A stretch of DNA of 64,000 bases from Panax quinquefolius (taxonomy: Eukaryota > Streptophyta > Magnoliopsida > Apiales > Araliaceae): NCBI GenBank assembly GCA_020205615.1, contig CM035168.1, positions 8,622,237-8,686,236 on the forward strand. Reading direction: 5' to 3'. Shown here in pieces: positions 20,681 through 32,591 of this stretch; position 1 is the stretch's first letter, and every line of letters begins with the position of its first letter. The translations under genes and the position numbers were made by a program. The notes under the pieces were generated by a model. The model was given only the letters and a program-made list of their open reading frames with translations. It was not told where the DNA came from and did not search any database.

Positions 20681-21900
20681 ATAAATTTTTCTTTAAATCG
20701 AGGTTCTACTTGGGTATTGGATCACTGACTTTGGTTATCATAAATATAGATTTATGAAGGGACCAAGCGAGTAGAAAGCTAAACAAATATAAGTAATCTA
20801 TGTGCGGAAAATGAAGCAAAGGTTGCCATATTAGCCATAGAAACTTATAGTTTAGCAATGCTACGGGCAAATCTATTAAGTCGATAAGTTGTTATTGTAT
20901 TCCAGTTCTTGTTAAAAATATTATTTCCATTTTATTGTTGAATGATAAAATCTTTGGTATTATAATTAAGAACAATTGTTGTTATTTATAATAATAATGT
21001 TTTGTATAGAATGGGAATATTACTTAATAAATTTTGTATACTTGACTTACGTGAAAATAATTTTGCAAATTGAACAAACTAGTATAAGAAAAGGAGATGA
21101 TCATTCAAAGAGTTGAATGTATGTATTTTGTTTGAAATCTGAAGTGTGAATTATTTGAAAGGTTCAAAGAATTGAGAAGTGAAACAAATTGGCAAAATAT
21201 TAAGATTCTTTGATTAGATCGAGGAATAAATACTTGTGCAATAAGTTTCTAGATCATCTCAAATGGTTTTCTCATAATGGACACATCGATCTGTGATAAT
21301 TGATTGATGTATCTGAATGGAAAAATCGTACCTTGTTGGACATAGTGCGGTCCATAATGATTTTACAGCATTTCCGGTATCCTTCAGGGATCATGTCCTA
21401 GAAATGGTACATATCTACGAAAATGGTAACCTCAAAATCCATTTAAGACTCCATAAAAGTTATGGACGGGGAGGATTCTAATCTTAAGTATGTTAAGATA
21501 AGGGGTTGTCCAACTTATGTGAAAAGGTTTCAAAGGATAAGCTTGGGACAAGATTTGACAAATGTCTGATTTGTGGGACATCCTAAAGTAAGTTTAGGGT
21601 ATATGTTCTATAATCTACTTAGCAAAAGGTGTTTGTTCTGAAACACGCGCCTTCTAAAGATAAAGGTGTTTATCATTAAAAGGGGCTAGTGGGAGGATAA
21701 TAGATCTTGAAGAGTTCAAGAACCACAAAAAACTATAAGTCGAATAAGAGGAACACGTAGATAGACCTATTGTACCACAATAAATCGATAAATAAATGGA
21801 ATAGTCTGAAAGATACCTAGGGTATGGATTCATCATAGATGATGATGATGAGGTACACATCATAGAAGATGATGATCCGATTACATCGATGAGGTAAGTG
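20681..21900 (+). pseudogene. pol: Copia protease, integrase and linker remnant (inner copy)
   Basis: GSTWVLD near 20702-20722 marks the protease. FLDHLKWFSHNG (about 21245-21280) and the following block mark integrase. GVVQLM-like and KRFQRISLGQ sequence (about 21495-21560) corresponds to the integrase C-terminal YVKRLQSDKLG-type region. An acidic linker (IIDDDDEVHIIEDDD, near 21830-21875) precedes RT. Frames change repeatedly. Unlike the outer copy, the part 21437-22090 is present. Confidence 0.8.
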
Positions 21901-22921
21901 TTATGAACACTGAGAAATGGATTGAAGCAAGTTTCTCAAATATGGAACATTCGTTTTGATGAAATTCAAAAGAGTTTGATTTTATCAAAAAAAAAATGAA
22001 CCTATACTACGGATGATTGGGAATCGTGACATTCTAGTATTATATGTTGATATCTACGGATGAGGAATAACATACCAATCTAAATCGATAAAAGATAAAG
22101 TTGTCTAAACATTCCTCCATGAATGATTTGGAAGAGTATCTTAATTGGGGATATAAATCTATATAGATAGATTTAAGAGGATGCTCGACTTAACCCGAGG
22201 AGCGTATATTCATTTGATGCTAAAGTCGTTTAGCATGGCAAACTCAAGAGATGTCTCATGTCGATGAGCTATGGAGTGTATCTCTCTTAATAGTCCCCAC
22301 AGACTCACGAAAAGAGAGTCGCATGAGTGACAATCATGTATGCAATGATGAAATATCTGAGACACGATGTTGATCGGTCGTATTATGGAGAAGTTCACTA
22401 TGAGTCGGTGAAAAACATCTTAAAGTGCTTAGCTTAGGCACTAAGGATGTGATCATATTATTCATGGTGGGTCTAAATTAAAACTAGAGGCTTTATGACT
22501 CAAGTTTTTCGAGACGGACCAAGATGACGAAAAAATCCACTTTAAGGTAAAGCGTTACCTTGAGCGATTGGTGCGATGAATTGGAAAGGTTCCAAACAAC
22601 AAAAGAGTTCTTTGGTTTAGTGATAAAGACAAAGTATATAGCTATAAATGAAGGCTGCAAGTTGATTGTTTGGATTAAAAGTTCATTCTGAGAACTAGGA
22701 ATAGTTCCTAAGTCTCATCTTGGATCTAAACATGTGTTGTGGCACTTTCATTTGATTATTAGAATCATTGAAAGATGGGAAATCACTATAGAGATAGTGG
22801 ACTCTCATGAACAACATTACATATCCATTAACTAAAGCTTATCCAACGACGGGATAATAAATCACTTAGAGAAGAAGAGTATAAGATACAATGGCGATTG
22901 GCTTTAGTGCAAGTGGGAGAT
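21901..22921 (+). pseudogene. pol: Copia RT C-terminal part, RNase H and polypurine tract (inner copy)
   Basis: LVLYVDI (near 22040) is the copia YVDD box with the second Asp displaced. ERMLD-like and GAYIHLMLKSFSM (about 22200-22240) follow the RT. Then come RNase H pieces around YSYK (22637), KHVLW-like sequence (22728) and PLTKAYP-like sequence (22830). The RT N-terminal half (about 200 codons) is missing between the linker and the YVDD box. The purine tract AAGTGGGAGAT directly precedes LTR 3 and would prime plus-strand synthesis. Confidence 0.75.
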
Positions 22922-24808
22922 TGAAAGTAGTATGCACACAAAGCCAATCATGTTTGATGATAAAGCATATACTTTGTAACAATCTTATTCATTTATTAAT
23001 AAAAAGTATTAATTTATTAAAGGCTTTTAATTATCTACATGATCTTTGTTTTATAATATGTGATAAACCCATAGTTTTAAGCAATGCTTTTAGAATAATG
23101 ATGATGATCATTCTAATGAGATCTAAATTCTTAGAAAGCTTAAAACTAAAATAGTTCCCAATCGTTGGATTACTAAATTGGGGATTAGTGAATCCGGGAT
23201 AGATTGGTACATCGTTTGCTTGCTCATTGGATGAGGATGATTGATCTCATGATCATTTGTGTGGAACACACTAAAGCAAGTATGTAGGTGCTTATTAGAG
23301 AATAAGTTCAACTTGAGCATTGGCTCGCTAAGGAATACCTAATGGAGTTTTATTTGCTGTCGATAGGAATTCTGTAGTGATAGTAGTACAAGTAATCCTT
23401 GGACTTGAGATCATCATAGTATCTTGTGTATGATGAGTTATACTTTGACTTATTCCTTAAGACCCTTAGGGTATATCAAAGGGTATGCTTGGGTATAATA
23501 AGTTGTACATGGAGATAATGTATGATCGATAAAGAATCTACCACTTCTAATAAAAAGAAGAGAAATGTCTATGTGATTAGATAAATGACAACCCAGTAGT
23601 CCTTGGCAAAGCGAGAATGAAATTAGAAAGGAGTTTCTAATTTGCATTATTTGGAGTTGTGCATTTAAGGATCGAAATACATATAATTAAATAAAATAAG
23701 ACTTGTGATAATTCCATGTCTTATATTTAATTGGGACATTGTATGGTGGAAGGATTGAATTATCACGGTAACTATTTACTCAAAGGTTCTTTTTATGATT
23801 AATGTTGAAATCTATATTATCTGGAAAGTCGTTGATCATTAGGAGAACTTATCCTATTGTAGAATAAATATTATTTATTTAAATAAATTAATTGTTTAAT
23901 TTATTTATTTAAATAAGATTAAATTATTCTAATTGATTTATTCACAATTAGGTTTAATATGGAGAACCTAAAGGGTCACACCATAAAAAGGAAGAATAAT
24001 TATTTAAAGAAGTTAATGGCATAATCGTAATAATATGTTATGTATATTTAATTTAATCTATGGTGATAGAATAAATTAAATAGCTTAATATTATTATTTA
24101 ATATTTTAGAAATATTAAATATAAATTAATAAGAGAGAGTCTTATTAATATTATTACAATTATTATTATTTTAATTTCTAAAAGAGTTTAGGAATTAATT
24201 TAATATAAGTACTCTCATTTATTCCTAATTGGATTAGGAAGGAAAATTAGTTAAAGGAGTTTAATTAATTATCCCTAATAAGATTAGGGAGCTTAATTAA
24301 TTAAAAAGAATTTAATTAATTAAATAAAACCCAATTCCTTAATTGTTAAGGTGGGTTGCCCACATCTATAAATAAGAGGAGTCTTATTATGGGTGGTATG
24401 GGTTGTTGACTTTTAACAACATACGTAATAATTCCAATTGTTGGGAGTACGCCTTTTTCTATAGAGATAGAAAAACTAGGGTTTGAGCCATAACACCCAT
24501 CTTCTTGAATTTTTATTCTTCCTTGGTGGATCACCTCTGAGGCCAAACATTTGGGTGGCTAACGTTGATCGAAAGGAAGGAACCAAACCGGTGGATTCAA
24601 GTTGAGCGAAAAAGGATTTGAGGTGAACTTGTACCTGAGGAAGCTCGATCTTCAAGGGTATGATTTTATTCTTTATCTTTTCGTTTAATTAATAATTATG
24701 CATAAAGGGTGATCCGGGTATATGGTTTGTAAAATTTTAAACTCTGATTTTACACGCTTAGCATTATTTTGCAATTTGATTGCGTACATGAATATTACAA
24801 ACCTAACA
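22922..24808 (+). repeat. Copia LTR 3 (3' LTR of inner copy)
   Basis: Starts TGAAAGTAGTATGC after a polypurine tract and ends AACCTAACA. It is followed not by a primer site but by pol sequence (AAAGATAAAGTTGTC) that in the inner copy occurs at 22091, so the flanking DNA is the interior of another copy. 1887 bp. Confidence 0.93.
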
Positions 24809-25632
24809 AGAAAGATAAAGTTGTCTAAACATTCCTCCATGAATGATTTGGAAGAGTATCTTAATTGGGGATGCAAATCTATATAGATAGATTTAAGAGG
24901 ATGCTCGACTTAACCCGAGGAACGATATATTCATTTGATGCTAAAGTTGTTTAGCATGACAAACTCCAAGAGATGTCTCATGTCGATGAGCTATGGGAGT
25001 GTATCTCTCTTAATAGTCCCCACGGACTCTGAAAAGAGAGGTCGCATGAGTGACTATCATGCATGCAATGAAATGTACGAGACACGATGTTGATCGGTCG
25101 TATTCGGAGAAGTTCACTATGAGTCGGTGAAAAACATCTTAAAGTGCTTGGCCCTAACTAAGGATGTGATCATATTCATGGTGGGTCTAAATTAAAACTA
25201 GAGAGCTTAACGAGACTCAAGTTTTTCGAATGCACCAAGATGATGAAAAAATCCACTTTAAGGTAAAGCGTTATCTTGAGCAGATGGTGCGATGAATTGG
25301 AAAGGTTCCAAACAAAGAAAGAGTTCTTTGGTTTAGTGAAAAGAAAAGTATATAGCTATAAATGAAGCTGCAAGTTGATTGTTTGGATTAAAAGTTCATT
25401 ACGTAACTAGGAATAGTTCTAAGTCTCATCTTGGATCTAAACATGTGTTGTGGCACTTTCATTTGATTATTAGAATCATTGAAAGATGGAAAATCACTAT
25501 AGAGATAGTGGACTCTCATGAACAACATTACATATCCATTAACTAAAGCTTATCCAACAAACAGGATAATCGTCACTTAGAGAAGAAGAGTATGAGATAC
25601 CATGACGATTGGCTTTAGTGCAAGTGGGAGAT
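24809..25632 (+). pseudogene. pol: Copia RT end and RNase H, 3' fragment of outer copy
   Basis: Homologous to 22090-22921: RT C-terminus, RNase H remnants and the polypurine tract AAGTGGGAGAT before LTR 4. It belongs with the outer copy's 5' part (11486-15368). A stretch equivalent to 21437-22090 is missing between them. Numerous frameshifts. Confidence 0.8.
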
Positions 25633-27508
25633 TGAAAGTAGTATGCACACAAACAATCATGTTTGATGATAAAGCATATACTTTGTAACAATCTTATTCA
25701 TTTATTAATAAAAGTATTAATTTATTAAAGGCTTTTAATTATCTACATGATCTTTGTTTTATAATATGTGATAAACCCATAGTTTTAAGCAATGCTTTTA
25801 GAATAATGATGATGATCATTTTAATGAGATCTAAATTATTAGAAAGCTTAAAACTAAAATAGTTCCCAATCATTGGATTACTAAATTGGGGATTAGTGAA
25901 TCCGGATAGATTGGTACATCGTTCTTGCTTTCATTGGATGAGGATGATTGATCTCATGATCATTTGTGTGGAGACACTAAAGCAAGTATGTAGGTGCTTA
26001 TTAGAGAATAAGTTCATTTGAACGTTGGCTCGCTAAGGAATACCTAATGGAGTTTTATTTGCTGTCAATAGAATTCTCAGTAATGATAGTAGTCTGAAGT
26101 AATCCTTGGACTTGAGATCATCATAGTATCTTGTGTATGATGAGTTATACTTTGACTTATTCCTTAAGACCCTTAGGGTATATCAAAGGGTATGCTTGGG
26201 TATAATAAGTTGTACATGGAGATAATGTATGATCAATAAAGAATCTACCACTTCTAATAAAGAAGAAATGTCCTATGTGATTCGATAAATGACAACCCAA
26301 GAGTCCTTGGCGGCGAGAATGAAATTAGAAAGGAGTTTCTAATTTGCATTATTTGAGTTGTGCATTTAAGAGTCGAAATACATATAATTAAATAAAACAA
26401 GACTTGACAGTAATTCCAAGTCTTATATTTAATTGGGACATTGTATGGTGGAAGGATTGAATTGTACGGTAACTATTTACTCAAAGGTTCTTTAATGATT
26501 AATGTTGGAATCTATATTATCTGGAAAGTCGTTGATCGCTAGGGAGGCTTATCCCTATTGTAGAATAAATATTATTTATTTATTAAATTAATTGTTTAAT
26601 TTATTTATTTAAATAATATTAGAATTGTTCTAATTGATTTATTCACAACCCGGTTTAATATGGAGAACCTAAAGGGTCACACCATAAAAGGAAGAATAAT
26701 TATTTAAGAAGTTAATGGCATAATCGTAATAATATGTTAAGTATATTTAATTTAATCTATGGTGATAGAATAAATTAAATAGCTTAATATTATTATTTGA
26801 TATTTTAGAAATATTAAATATAAATTAATAAGAGGAGTCTTATTAATATTATTACAATTATTATTATTTTAATTATTAAAAGAGTTTAGGAATTAATTTA
26901 ATATAAGTACTCTCATTTATTCCTAATTGGATTAGGAAGGAAAATTAGTTAAAGGAGTTTAATTAATTATCCCTAATAAGATTAGGGAGCTTAATTAATT
27001 AAAAGAATTTAATTAATTAAATAAAACCCAATTTCTTAATTGTTAAGGAGGGTTGCCCACATCAATAAATAAGAGGAGTCTTATTATGGGTGATATGGGT
27101 TGTTGACTTTCTACAACGTAATAATTCCAATTTGTTGGAGAGTACCCTTTTCTATGTAGATAGGAAAAACTAGATTTTGAGCCATAAACACCCATCTTCT
27201 TGAATTTTCTTCTTCCTTGGTGGATCACCTCTAGAGAGCCAAACGCTTGGGTGGCTAATGTTGATCAAAAGGAAGGAACCAAACCCGGTGGATTCAAGTT
27301 GAACGCGAAAAGGATTGGAGGTGAACTTGTACCTGAGGAAGCTCGATCTTCAAGGGTATGATTTTATTCTTTATCTTTTCGTTTAATTAATAATTGTGCA
27401 TAAAGGGTGATCCGGGTATATGGTTTGTAAATTTTTAAACTCTGATTTTTACACGCTTCCGCATTATTTTGCAATTTGATTGCGTTCATGAATATTACAA
27501 ACCTAACA
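25633..27508 (+). repeat. Copia LTR 4 (3' LTR of outer copy)
   Basis: 1876 bp, TG...CA ends, followed by ATATG (27509-27513), the second target duplication of the whole composite. Boxes as in the other LTRs. Confidence 0.93.
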
Positions 27509-28278
27509 ATATGTGGCCATGAGTGTATAGATGGACTTGGTATGATTATGACGTGGATTATTCGGTGTAATCATGGCCAAGTAATGTTATAAATGATGTG
27601 ATAAAAGTCCTCATTGTCTGTAGTGCATTGATGGACGATTGTTGACATGATCATGACCATCGATGAATACACGAATATCCTTGGCCCAGTAGTGCATGGA
27701 TAATTTGTGGTTGTGATATTTATGAATATCCTCGGTAGTAGTCTTGAGGATGAGGTGGATTATTTATTAAGTTGAGTCCCAAATATAAAAGTGATGAAAA
27801 CCTTTTAAATCATAAAAGATAGTAGATTTTATTCTCTACTTGACTCTTTTAATGGATTAAATGTTCAACTATGCAGCTTAAATTTGATGTCTATTGTATT
27901 TTATCGGTTTAACATCATTTGAAGACTAATGATAATTTATTCGCATTATCTTAGTCATAATATTTCACGGGCTAGTTGAAATTTCACCCTTTCTTTCACT
28001 TGCTCTCTTCAGAAATGAGAACGTGGCTTGGACTAGCTCGAGGAGCTGGAGTGACGGTCCGTGATGATAGTATTAGTAGTCCTCACCATTCGCTAAATAG
28101 TGTAACAATAAATGTAATGAGGACTTATTCGAGAGTGGATATTGTCTAGAAGACAATATTTGTATTAAAACTCACAACTTTCTTATTGTATATTAAAGAT
28201 TGTATTTGTATTACTGTATCATGTATATTTGGCAACCTTCGTAATGGGTGATATATACTATATTTTGGGGCGTCCACA
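27509..28278 (+). repeat. Gypsy A 3' LTR, right part
   Basis: Begins with the duplicated ATATG, then TGGCCATGAGTG, continuing the LTR exactly where it broke at 9615 (the uninterrupted version is at 38401-38440 in gypsy B). Contains the tandem TGGTATGATTATGAC/ATAATCATGGCCA inverted motifs and the box GAGAACGTGG, and ends GGGGCGTCCACA at 28278. Confidence 0.85.
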
Positions 28279-28828
28279 ATTTTATCTCCAGGCCAATTAT
28301 GAAGATTAATTAGGACACGAGTGTAGTGGGCTCGCACTTCTAAACTTACTTTAAAAAATCGTGAATGTCTCAAATTTGTAATCAATCTCATATTTCTTTA
28401 TCAGTTATCTAACCATAATTTTAATCCATCAAAGAAAAATTATTTAAAATATATTATAATTTTTCTTTTTTATAATTTCACAAATTTAGTAATTGTTTGT
28501 GAATTTTTTCAATTGTTTAAAATGAGACAATCATAATATTTTTACAACAACGTCGACCATCAAAAAAATAAAAATTTAAAGATGAATGGATGAATGATTA
28601 TTTAGTAACTTACATTATTAAACATCATATTTTTGTAACTATCGAAAATGAAGCTATCAGAAAACAATTTCAAATTATGGAGTCTCAAAAAATATTATTG
28701 TAAACAATATTTGAGTATTATTTAATTTTGTGATTTATTGTATTATATTTTTATTAAAAAAAAATCTTTAAATTTGACCCCTCACGAATCAATGGGCTGG
28801 ATCCCCCCCCTGATGGGAGGTGTTAGGA
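28279..28828 (+). other. Non-coding spacer
   Basis: AT-rich unique-looking sequence right of gypsy A. I see no gene; a minus-strand frame overlapping the LTR end is not credible. Confidence 0.5.
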
Positions 28829-28836
28829 GTCTCATG

Positions 28837-29374
28837 TAGGCCTGCAAACGAAGTGAATAGATCCGAACTTTATCGAACTCAAACCCTATTAGTCAAACTT
28901 GAACATACTCAAGTAACATGATCTAATAAACACTCATGTGCAAGTTCGATCATTAGTTGTTCTTGAACATAGTCGAACATTAACAGTTTGCGAACTTTCA
29001 CGAACACATGCTCGTTCGTGAATGTGATCAAGTTCACGAACATTTTAACGTACCACGTCGACTGATTATATTTCTAATTTTCAAGTCAGTTAATAAATTT
29101 CACATGTAAGAAATTGAACAACTCAAACCCATGTTAGAAATCGAAATATTCAAATCGAACTCGAACTTTTTGAACCGAATCGAAACTGTTTACGAATACA
29201 GACGAACCAAATCACATTGTTCGCGAACATGTTCGATCAAACAATTGAACGTGAAACTATGTGCGAACTTGACTCAGTAAAACATCAAACTCATCAAACT
29301 CGATCTCGATCTCGATCTCGTACTAAACCAAACTCGAACCGGTTCGCGAACGATTCGGTTCGTATGCAGACCTA
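28837..29374. mobile_element. hAT-type MITE (538 bp)
   Basis: Terminal inverted repeats TAGGCCTGCAAACGAA (28837-28852) and TTCGTATGCAGACCTA (29359-29374) match at 14 of 16 positions. The element is flanked by a perfect 8-bp duplication GTCTCATG (28829-28836 and 29375-29382). TAG start and 8-bp duplications are typical of hAT. The interior is rich in TTCGCGAAC and CGAACTCG subterminal motifs, a feature of hAT transposase binding regions. No coding capacity. Confidence 0.88.
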
Positions 29375-29382
29375 GTCTCATG

Positions 29383-29728
29383 TGTTAACATATGTTATGG
29401 TTAAGTAGATCTCATGTGATTGATTATATCATAAATTATCATTAAAATATTTAACATCATGTCATTTGAGATCCCCTTGAGACAAAAAATCAAACTTCTA
29501 ATATTACTCTTTATTTATATCAGTCTCACACGTGTTGCTTGCGTGCCAATTAGATAAAGATATAATAATTTTTTTTATCAAATTCAAACAATTAAAAGAA
29601 AAAAATTGTAATAGAAACAAATTTTGTGACACAACCTTGAAACTGTGTTACATGTGTTCGTTCTTTATAGAATACTAGGTACGTGCCACACACATGCATG
29701 TGTGCAAAAAAAAAAAATCATTTGTTTT
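29383..29728 (+). other. Non-coding spacer
   Basis: AT-rich, with a CACACACATGCATGTGTG palindrome near 29688-29705. No gene seen. Confidence 0.5.
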
Positions 29729-29987
29729 TAAAAAGATGAGTAAAATACAATTTGTTCACATTAAAAAAATAAGTGCTTTTATTTTATTTATACTAATAGA
29801 CCCCACGAGATTATATATAACCAGGATAACTAGGTCATTTAGTGGGTTCCACTAGTATAAAAAATAAAAGTACTCATCATTTTATATAATCTCATGGAGC
29901 TACTAATTTTTTTTTGAAAGTCTTTTACTCTCTTTCATCTACTTTTATTTTTTAATGTGTACAAATTATATTTTGCTCATCCTTTTA
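29729..29987. mobile_element. Foldback MITE (about 259 bp)
   Basis: TAAAAAGATGAGTAAAATAC at 29729 is matched by the complement of the segment ending at 29987 (TAAAAGGATGAGCAAAATAT when reversed). Similarity continues through AATTTGT-CACATTAAAAAA and, further in, AATAGACCCCACGAGATTATA against TATAATCTCATGGAGCTACTAAT. A central ACTAGGTCA/ACTAGT region closes the loop. Flanking duplication not clear. Confidence 0.75.
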
Positions 29988-30454
29988 GATAATTAAGGTT
30001 GTATCATTTCACTTAAAAATGTGGTTTAAAAAATAACCATGCGACTTGTTTGGGCTTAGGATTTTTGGTTTTTGATGTGTGTTATTGGCCCAAATGTGTA
30101 TGTAACAATAAAACCCATCTTTTGGGCTGAAAGAACCAATTAACACAACACAAACTAGGTGCTTGCCAAGAACTAGCTTGGATAGTTCACTCTTCACAAA
30201 CAATGGGGGAAATCCAGTCTCTCTCAACTTGGTTTTTACTTAATTTATTTATTTGATGAAGGATGTTATGACATGAAGTTCTTAATGTCATTATATATAT
30301 ATACATGGATTTCTCCGTGCGGATTTGGTGCTTTTAGCGACAGATTGTCTCAGTAGCTAAAAGTCCATAACATTGCTTTGTTATGAGCTTTAGCGACGAC
30401 GATCCGTCATCAAAAAATTCGATCCGATTAATCTGACCAATCCTTTCCTGAACC

Positions 30455-30455
<1 letters not shown>
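29988..30455 (+). other. Non-coding spacer with a TTTAGCGAC hairpin
   Basis: Contains CTTTTAGC (about 30331) followed by GCTAAAAG (about 30355) and a second TTTAGCGACGACGATCCGTC (about 30388). TAGCGACG-type motifs are common at the tips of some plant DNA transposons, but I see no matching ends. A 72-codon minus-strand frame (30009-30227) is unsupported. Confidence 0.4.

Positions 30456-30514
<59 letters not shown>
30456..30514. repeat. (AT)n microsatellite
   Basis: About 28 perfect AT repeats. Confidence 0.97.
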
Positions 30515-30516
<2 letters not shown>

Positions 30517-30959
30517 GATAACGTAATAAATAGCTATACTTTTAGTAGTATACATTGAGAATAAAATGAGAATACCGACTAATTTGAATTATTAATTTTC
30601 ATTTATTCTCTTTATTAATTCATCCTTTACTTTTCAACATAGAATCTAACAAAATTCTTAATTCAATAAATAGCAGAATCACGGGTAGAGAACTATGTTA
30701 GAGACCTATTTAATTTGTGGTAAAAAAAATATTTTTTTTTTTGATAATTTTTTTTTTTCAACCTTGCGATCAGACTATGTCTCCTCTCCTCAGACAACAA
30801 AGTCACAAACGTAGCGACAAAATAATCAATACTACTAGTCTACTAGTAGTGAATAATACGGAACTGGTTAGGATGAAGTTTATTTTTGAGTAAGTTGGTC
30901 AATTGGTTAATAGAGTTCTGACACTCTGACATGGTTCTACACCAATCAATAATTATTTC
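30515..30959 (+). other. Non-coding spacer
   Basis: AT-rich with T-runs near 30730-30760. No gene or repeat recognised. Confidence 0.5.
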
Positions 30960-31165
30960 CAATCAATGCGCTACAAGCTAAAGATAATCGTTTGCATCAC
31001 CAGTGGTCATTATCATGTCAAACACTTGTCCATCTATGCACTACAGGTCAAAGAGTACTTTCATCACAAACCTTTATCTGTAACATTAAATGTTATGATT
31101 ATACCAATACACAATTTCTGATCATAATTATACCAATCAACAGTCCATCTTTATCTGCCTATATA
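30960..31165 (-). repeat. Decayed gypsy LTR fragment, inverted
   Basis: CCATCTATGCACTACAGGTC, CAGTCCATC and two ATTATACCAAT motifs in the same order as in the inverted gypsy LTRs at 58320-58480 and 46430-46560. Strongly diverged and without ends. Confidence 0.6.
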
Positions 31166-32010
31166 CATATGGTTCTATGACACTATGTCCATTTATATGT
31201 TTTACATTTTTCTTTATAATTAGTTTTATGCTTAATAAAATAGGGTTATATGTATATACGCAGATGATGTGCATAGATATATGGTGATGATAATTTTTTG
31301 GCCTATGATTTATAGATGACGATGAGCAGTATATGTCTACACAATTGTGTATATACATTTTTCTCAATAATATATATTTAAGTAAAAGTTTTATTTAGTA
31401 ATAATTAAGTTAAATTAATTATTGAAAAATAAACCGTGTTTAATTATTTTATAATTATCAAGCCTCAACATGAATGCACAAAAGGTAAAATATTATAAAT
31501 AAATAAATGAGCCTGTCTCATCTCTAGACAGGCAGAGTAGTACCTCATAATATTATTATGTTTTGAATTAAGACTGTAAAACAAAAAGAAAAAAAAAACA
31601 AGCATCATTTCTCCACACATGCAAACTAATACAAAAGGAAGCCCAAAAGACTTCGGCCGTTCTGGATCCACTAATGCTTTGCTTTTATCATCTATTGACT
31701 ACTTATACAACAAAATACAAATTATAATATTAATATAAATACTACTTGACTAAACCACACACAAAAGACAATAAAGCATAGGAAGGAGTAGCTTTTAGAG
31801 ACAAAAAAATAATTAATTAAAATTTACACTGTTTTTTTATTTTGATACATAGACCATATTTTGACCATCAATTACTCAATTATCTCTTTTTGCTCAACAA
31901 TGTGTTGAATTTTTCAACAGTTCTTTCAGTTTTTGGTTCTTCTCTTATTGTTTTAATACTTTCCAATTTTGAGCCTTTTGAAATAGATATTATATTTAGG
32001 GCAATATGGT
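31166..32010 (+). other. Non-coding spacer
   Basis: AT-rich. Frames at 31465-31671 and 31842-32099 show no family features. No splice-site-flanked coding pattern that I can defend. Confidence 0.45.
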
Positions 32011-32212
32011 TATATACAGTTGTGTATGTTTTATTGTACACACTGCATAGTTTATCAAAACTACGTCGTTTTGGCGGATTTATTTATTTATTTTTATAAA
32101 AAAATAGCTTCTTTTCTTCCAAATCAGAAATCAGAAATCAGAAATAAATCTGCCAAAACAACGTATAGTTTTGACGGACTGTGCATAAATAAAACATACA
32201 CAACTGTATATA
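32011..32212. repeat. Long near-perfect foldback (about 200 bp)
   Basis: Left arm 32011-32083 starts TATATACAGTTGTGTATG and the right arm (32144-32212) is its complement, with a first 24-bp perfect block, then TCAAAACTA...GTTTTGGC blocks with few mismatches and one indel. The loop contains a triplicated TCAGAAA motif (32124-32144). Could be a MITE or a hairpin-RNA locus. No flanking duplication recognised. Confidence 0.75.
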
Positions 32213-32586
32213 GTCATTATTTCATTATATTTAAATGTAAAATGAGTTATGTTATGTATTGCGATAAATTTACCCCCAATTACAATTGTGAAACATGAGA
32301 TGATCGATACACATATATGTATGTAAAAAAATTACAACTAATATTTATTCACGTAACTAACAATCAAAAAATCAAACGCAAAATTTAACACTGGATTATG
32401 TTTGTTTGAATAAAGATGAATGAGATTGGTATTATTAGCCCATATCATCAAATGGTCTATAAAATTTAAAAAATATATAAATTCATAAAATTAAATAAAA
32501 GTTAAACTAATATTAAAAAAATTATTTAAATATAAATTATCATAGCCCAGGAGGTTAATTGCTAAGTGCAAGAATCGTGGAGTATT
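32213..32586 (+). other. Non-coding spacer
   Basis: AT-rich, nothing recognised up to the target duplication of copia D. Confidence 0.5.
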
Positions 32587-32591
32587 ATTAT

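Larger units (their letters stand above)
9616..27508 (+). mobile_element. Composite Ty1/copia array: LTR-int-LTR-int-LTR-partial int-LTR
   Basis: Four related LTRs (9616-11485, 15369-17244, 22922-24808, 25633-27508) enclose two internal regions with 5' leaders and a third, 3'-only piece. The outer boundaries carry a perfect target duplication ATATG (9611-9615 and 27509-27513), and the host LTR reads on across it (compare 38401-38440). The order fits a copy (inner: 15369-24808) sitting inside another copy (outer: 9616-15368 plus 24809-27508). The outer copy lacks about 650 bp of internal sequence at the junction. The inner copy has no matching target duplication (CCATT versus AGAAA). Confidence 0.9.
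1..28278 (+). mobile_element. Ty3/gypsy element A (Tekay/Del-like chromovirus), degenerate and nested
   Basis: A gypsy element enters from the left window edge and ends at 28278. Going left to right I see an LTR end (to 2621), gag, two CCHC knuckles, retropepsin, RT, RNase H, integrase with a C-terminal chromodomain-like tail, and a truncated 3' LTR. The order PR-RT-RH-IN is that of Ty3/gypsy. The tail after the integrase resembles the Tekay/Del chromovirus clade (inference from remembered family features). Two copia insertions interrupt it: a solo LTR in integrase (6405-8264) and a 17.9-kb composite in the 3' LTR (9616-27508). Without them the visible part is about 8.5 kb. Every coding block carries stops or frameshifts, so the copy is dead. 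Confidence 0.9.

Noticed and set aside
30320..30420. TTTAGCGACG motifs as a CACTA transposon end
   Set aside because: No CACTA terminus, matching second end or 3-bp duplication could be found.
31465..32099. Possible small host gene in the spacer
   Set aside because: Short AT-rich frames with no motif, no credible start context or exon pattern.
32020..32298. 92-codon plus-strand frame
   Set aside because: Runs through the foldback and low-complexity sequence; no family signal.
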